DNA from: Umbelopsis ramanniana AG
Lineage: Eukaryota; Mucoromycota; Umbelopsidomycetes; Umbelopsidales; Umbelopsidaceae
DNA length: 64,000 bases
NCBI RefSeq assembly: GCF_025399195.1
Contig: NW_026252111.1
Coordinates: 124,001-188,000 of the forward strand
Direction of reading: 5' to 3'
The position numbers and the translations under genes were made by a program. Below the pieces are notes generated by a model. That model made no database searches. It saw only the letters and a list, made by a program, of their open reading frames with translations, and was not told the DNA's origin. Of the stretch, positions 59,101 to 64,000 are shown in pieces; the stretch's first letter is position 1, and each line of letters starts with the position of its first letter.

Positions 59101-61593
59101 GTATATTGAACCATCTGACGGATCCTCAGAATAAAAACCGCTACAAAACAACTCAGGTTCAACCACTACAAAATCTAAATGAAGAATTTCGTTCAATCAG
59201 CAAAAGGTCCATGGTAAAAATGGTGATTTTCGTGGTTGTTACCTTCCCAATGACCGTTTGGCAGGCCGTCATCATAGACTACACATCTTCTTGCGTAGTT
59301 CTCTTGGAAAATGAACAAAGCGACCAGCGAAAACAGCACCCAGAAGAAGAAGAAAATGAAGAGCGCATTCCAGAGCATGTCGCTGCATTCAGAGAGAGAC
59401 TGCATTATTACCTAATAACATGTAAATCAGTTTTAACAAGAGTTCCTAGACAATGTCATGTAGAGAAGATAAACTTACTGATGTTCCTTCTGTAAGAAAG
59501 AGAAGTTTAAAACACTTCATTGCAGCTATGCCTTTGAAAAATGAGCACCATGGATAGTCAAAATGAATAAGAATGAAGTCGACCCAATAAGCGACCACAA
59601 CTACTAGATCCAATATATTTGTGCCGCTGCTCAAGTAAACGTTGTGGTATATGACGAGAATTCCATCGTCGTCCGTTAGACATTTTTCCGATCGTTTGCC
59701 AGCCAAAGCAGGTAATGGTTCTTCGTCGATATTTGGTACATTGAATTTGCCAAGATCCACAGAGGAGCGTGGATGACTAGTAAAAAGTGGCATTGGAGAT
59801 ACTGGTATCTCATTTGGTCCAAAACGCTGCTGTCTTTGACCAGGTAACTCTTCCAGATTATCTTTCGCCTCTCCATTACCCTTGCTTGATTTCCAAAAGT
59901 AAAACAGCGACCACAGACCATCGTTAAAGTTGATGAATCCATATACAATGATTTTGATAATCATTTCCAACCTGTTAATGTGTAATGTTACATACACTTC
60001 GGCAGGTAATTGACAATAGTTTTACAATGAACGCCTTACGTATAGATGGAGTATATAACGCAGAGTGTAATCTCCTCACCACTACCGGTCCAAACAGTTT
60101 TGTCTTCCGTCACATAAATTGGCTCGAAGGACATCAGTGCCCAATTTGCTACTATCAGTACGAAGATGATAGAATCGAACCACCTATATGTATATGGATT
60201 AGTAGACAGCTATAAATTGATTGAGGAAGGATTCCGCTCCTCACCATTTCCCGATAATTGTCCACAAGAAGAGTCTCAATTTGTTGGTGTGTGAGAGGAA
60301 AATCAACGACGTATGCTCGAACCGAATATTCCCCTTGTGGACAATAGGTTCTTCTTCAGCATTATCTAATATTCCCAGCTTCATTAGCTTCGATGGCTGC
60401 AAAGGTTTGCCATTAGTATCCTGACTTGATGGTTCGCCAATCGATTGTAGGCTATCATGTTGCACCACATCACAGCTTCTCCGTCCCTGGTTGATAGATG
60501 CTGAGCTTCCGGAAATCCTCTTATCGGTTAACTTCGGACTGGACAGTGCTAATGATGATACACTACTTCTCGGCGTTATATGAAAAGATTTACTGCTAGG
60601 ATTGCTCCATTGATAGCGAGGTGTCATATGTATGGAGTCTGCATTTCCCCCTTCTACATTATAATGGCTGTGGCCACTGACATTGGTATTCACGGATAGA
60701 ATACTGGGCGCATAAAAATCATTTCGGTTGTTGTTATGTATGGATGATCTACGCTGTTCTTGCCGGTGGAGTGCATGATCTCGAATATATGCATTTCGAA
60801 ATTCGTGCACAGCACCAATGTTCAACGCCGCCTGCTTTATACTGTCTGATGATAGGTCCAGCAAAAATTGAATGTTTTCGCATTGTCGGGAACGTACACA
60901 ACGAGAAGCAATCCGGTATAGCATGGAAGTAAAGCCAGAATTGGTCGACCATCGTGGCAACTGTAACCAAATGTGATTGATAGCTTCGGTATCATCCATT
61001 GTATCGTCTTCGTCTTCAGATATTTCCGAGTTGGCTCGCGATGGCGTTGTAGCCATGGAGCCCATGGCAATATTGTTCTTGAATATGTCGCTTTGATCGC
61101 TTCGAAATATAGATGACCTGTCGATACTGAGCATAGAAGAGTTACGAGTTGTATGTTTAAGTAACGGCGAACTGGTCGTCGACGATCTGGCGTCGTCGGC
61201 AAATCCAGATTCCAAGTTGTTGAAATCTAAAGAATATCTCCTCTTTATATTGGGTCTGGAAAAAGAAGCTTGCCTCTCAAACTGTTCAATTTGAGGGCGG
61301 AAAACTTCCTCTGCAAACCTATCTATTCTGTCCTTTCTTCGCAATAGATCTTTTGTAAGTGGTTGACCGATTCCTTTTTCCGCCGTAGTTCTATCGACTT
61401 TGTTCTGTGGAGGGACGTCATGTGCCATTGGCATATTCTGTGTTTGTAACCATTTTCCAGTACTGGAGTTATCTTGAGGTTGTGGCGCTTCGACTAGGAA
61501 GGTGGGAGAGCGTATCGACTGCCAGTGGGCCAGTGGATGTAATGGGACGGTCCCCAATTCGTTTGAGGACTTTCTACTCTTCTCCTTCGGCAT
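53102..61593 (-). CDS. CCH1: Cch1-like voltage-gated calcium channel alpha subunit
   Basis: The large four-domain pore subunit of the fungal high-affinity Ca2+ influx system in the plasma membrane. About 30 exons span 8.5 kb; I did not fix each boundary. The N-terminus (61593 to ~60250) is a long polar, Ser-rich cytosolic region. Domain I starts near 60230 (WFDSIIFVLIVANWALMSFE). Selectivity-filter glutamates lie in SIEDW (58918-58932), TGENW (57706-57720), SGEGW (56155-56169) and TGEDW (54811-54825), giving E/E/E/E. Domain III S4 is well charged (ESMRGLRLFRIVRYFEGIR); domain I S4 is poorly charged (AAMKCFKLLFLTEGT). The C-terminal tail has an EF-hand-like segment (KLDPTATGYIQQKDIGKLLH) and Ser-rich ends. 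The start could also be an upstream in-frame ATG (61797), but 61593 (MPKEKSRKSSNELG) looks more natural. Confidence 0.88.
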
Positions 61594-61938
61594 AGAAAAA
61601 TGACAGGTTATAAAAGAAACATAAAGAGAGGTAGGAAAGCAAGTATTTTTCCACGCAGATGGTTTATTATATAATAATACTACGGTTTCAAATGGTCGGT
61701 TGCCAAAAAGGGGCTGCATCTGATTGAAACCTGCCATCGACGATAATTTGTCCCATAAATGAACGATGCTTTCTGCTTGACAGAAACACTCTAACATGAG
61801 AGATCAGGTCAAAATAACCATAAGTATTTGCGATTTTCATGCATAACGGCACTCGACAGAAAATTTCATTAGCGATATCAAATATCTGACGGGGTTATTT
61901 TCCATCGTATTGAAAAATTCGCCCGTTTTCCTTCCCCA
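61594..61938. other. Divergent intergenic region between Cch1-like and unknown gene
   Basis: 345 bp shared by two genes transcribed away from each other; an open frame upstream of the channel start covers part of it. No specific element was recognised. Confidence 0.45.
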
Positions 61939-62505
61939 ATGTCAAATTTTGCCTGTGGATGTCTATTCGATAAAAAAGTCAAAGAACCGACGTTTCGAAA
62001 GACAAAATATTTTGAAGATTTGAGTGCCAGTTTCGCTATCAATGCTAAAAACGAACAACTGAGTGCACAGTAAGTATTGGCGGCTGGACACCATAGAGAA
62101 AGAATAACACATTGACATTTCTATTTTAGTTATTCTTGGTTGGTGGAGCTTCATAAACCAATCAACGGCTCACAGTTATACGTCGAGGCTACGCTAGAGA
62201 ACCCGGATGATAAGACTAGCCCACTCCAAGTACAAGCGATCGAATTGCAAAACAACGAATCCATGCTCCCATTCGAGCATCGCCGATTTTACGTTCTGTC
62301 TCCTTCATTGCCAAAACTAAGCTGCGGGTTATACAATATGAAATTGACCGCTTATAGTGACAAGTCTAAGAAAGAGAAGATTACTGAGCATTCTAATCAA
62401 ATTCTCTCGCGTGTCAATACAGATAATTGCTGCAAGTCAGAGTTCATGGAGCAGATGAACGCCGCAGCAAGAGCGTCGGAGTCAGGCTGGGAAACTAAGC
62501 AGTGA
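61939..62505 (+). CDS. Conserved-looking protein of unknown function
   Basis: Two exons give 168 aa: 61939-62069 and 62130-62505, in phase. The N-terminal MSNFACGCLFDKKVKEPT has two Cys; the middle reads like an all-beta domain (SWLVELHKPINGSQLYVEAT, VQAIELQNNESMLPFEHRRF, LPKLSCGLYNMKLTAYSD); the tail is helical and polar. The alternation suggests an immunoglobulin- or C2-like sandwich, but I recognise no family. It is divergently placed from the calcium channel gene. Confidence 0.65.
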
Positions 62506-62709
62506 CATGGATGTTCATAGAAAATGACAACCGCAACAGGTGTTTTCCCTACAGAGCTTCTGTAGATAACATAGACGATTTCGAGGATATATTCCTTGGT
62601 TTTCTTTTTGTTTTTATCAAAAATAAAAGTGTACATTATGGAAGAATAATAGTATGTTACAAAGGGATCAGTCTGTCGGCGAACCAGATATTGTCTGAAT
62701 GGTATCAAA

Positions 62710-63829
62710 TTACTGTAGTAATGATAGGTCATACTTTGAGCTATCGTTGGCCGCCAAAAGGTTCTGACGCCATTGTTCCGCCAAGGTGGTCAGTCGCTGG
62801 TTAGTCTCACTATCCGAATTACACCACAAGGCTGGAAACATGCCACATTTTGCTGGATTGGAGTCCATTCCGGCTGAACGGAATTCTGGATCACAGAGTA
62901 CTTCCATAGCGAATCTTTCGTAGATGAGCAAAAGTGAGGGACAGGGATCCTTTGTTGTTAGCAAGTGATCTACCGGCAATTCCATGAACGATACTCTGAC
63001 GTGTGGCGCAAAAGGGAACAAGCCTGTATATGGCATGCCTACTTTGAAGGCACCATGTGCTTTTTGATATTCTATGCAGGATTTAAGGAATACTCCTTGG
63101 GCAAATAAAGGCAGACCTAAAAAAAACAAAGTTAGCTCATTTAGCATTCATCCTAAACCATGGTCGTTCAGTAAGATATGCATACCTGGTGCGTAGATGA
63201 GAATATCTCTAATATCAGCGAATGGTAATATGTATCGTAAACCAACAGTATAGCTGTACGGCTTGAACAGTCGACAAACCATTTCTGAAGGGTTTTTGTT
63301 GCACGGCCAATCTTTGTTTTGCTTGCACTTTTCTTCACTGTATTCCTCAGCTTTTGGACAATCCAATCCGAAGAATGCATGTGTTCCTCGTTCCTTGTGT
63401 ACTATATACAGTCCGTTTGAGACACGCCTCAAAGTAATGTCTTTGAAAAAAAAAAAACCAGTCAAAAAAACATGTTACAGAGAGTAGGGAAAGCAAAGGT
63501 ACCTTACCTGTAAAGTTAAAGTTTTGTCGAATGCGAGTCAGGACGACTTCGGAACGGATTTGTCTGAACTCGTAAAAGTCGCTTGGCGGTGAGAATACTT
63601 GAGTTCGAGCACGACGCCATAATATTGGATCATTCTCCCGATGGCTGGTTGGAACCGAAGCCAAAGATATACCAGGCCCAGTATCATTATAAACAAATGC
63701 AAAAGCGTCGTCTACAGATCGCTGCCAATCAATCTTTTCTAGATCGAGGTGTTTCTTATAAGCTGCCGGCAGAGCTGCTGCTGTATTGACGGGCTCGGTT
63801 CCCTTCATAAAACTTTCGTAGAATGCCAT
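62710..63829 (-). CDS. Unrecognised protein, 327 aa
   Basis: Three exons: 63508-63829, 63186-63440 and 62710-63116, in phase, ending TAA. The start at 63829 (MAFYESFMKGTEPVNTAAAL) is a guess: the frame is open further upstream to 63871, just after a likely acceptor (TTTTCCAG), so another 5' exon may exist outside or near the window edge. Visible stretches include ILWRRARTQVFSPPSDFYEF, GTHAFFGLDCPKAEEY, SYTVGLRYILPFADIRDILI and FKVGMPYTGLFPFAPHVRVS. No membrane segment or known motif was recognised. The protein looks globular with many aromatic residues. Confidence 0.6.
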
Positions 63830-64000
63830 TGCTGGAGAATTATACAAGTGTAAAAACTGGAAAAGTGGCAACGTAAGACGAAGTTTACAGTACTTGTCGG
63901 ACTTTGAATATAGCTATTTTTCTTCCACAATGGGCTTTGATGGACACATCCCGCTTCTTGGCTCGCTTGCAAATGGCTTATAGAAAACTTGCTGCTAATC

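Noticed and set aside
60165-60190. GAATCGAACC motif, reverse of a B box
   Set aside because: It lies within the coding exon of the calcium channel (WFDSII) and no cloverleaf can be formed.

Overview
This is a 64 kb stretch of nuclear DNA from a filamentous fungus, most likely an early-diverging one (Mucoromycota, Mucorales-like). The reasons are moderately AT-rich DNA, genes packed on both strands, many short GT..AG introns (about 50-80 nt) with exons down to 9 nt, and a gene set that pairs fungal-type genes (Zn2Cys6 regulator, HIS6, UPF0658, Rax1-like and Cch1-like proteins) with genes that are patchy in Dikarya (AARSD1-type editing protein, BLOC1S1, EAF, CUL3). The phylum is an inference. 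Nearly all gene models were rebuilt by joining exons by eye with phase checks, and most close exactly in frame.

Layout. 0-8 kb: the 3' end of an F-box/LRR-like gene with a frame problem, a Zn2Cys6 transcription factor, and a Mei2-like RNA-binding protein with a 9-nt microexon. 8-16 kb (minus strand): alanyl-tRNA editing protein, a RING-H2 membrane ubiquitin ligase, a GH5 mannanase-like enzyme without a signal peptide, and catalase. 16-26 kb: a small secreted protein, HIS6 in ten exons, an HSPA12-like Hsp70 (minus), a DUF4112 protein, a universal stress protein, a small disordered protein and a DUF3429/TMEM69-like mitochondrial protein. 26-36 kb: a SWIB protein (minus), a ZIP zinc transporter, QCR7, an F-box protein, BLOC1S1 (minus), RPS24 and a secreted aspartic protease. 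36-46 kb: LETM1, an HTD2-like dehydratase (minus), a 64-aa membrane protein, a UPF0658 membrane protein, mitochondrial L27 (minus) and a Rax1-like RGS protein (minus). 46-53 kb: CUL3 (minus), a two-RRM protein, a small hydrophilic protein and an EAF elongation factor (minus). 53-62 kb: one large Cch1-like voltage-gated calcium channel gene (minus). 62-64 kb: two unrecognised genes.

The genes do not form a pathway cluster; this is ordinary housekeeping and regulatory gene space. Loose themes are mitochondrial function (QCR7, LETM1, L27, HTD2-like, TMEM69-like), stress response (catalase, universal stress protein, Hsp70-like, small disordered proteins), ubiquitin ligation (RING-H2, CUL3, F-box) and ion handling (ZIP, LETM1, Cch1). 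No CRISPR array, rRNA gene, convincing tRNA gene, complete transposon or virus-like gene was seen. The most notable signals are structural: the Mei2 microexon, an RPS24 coding exon that is only the start codon, introns at matching positions in repeats of the calcium channel pore, and several uncharacterised small proteins.
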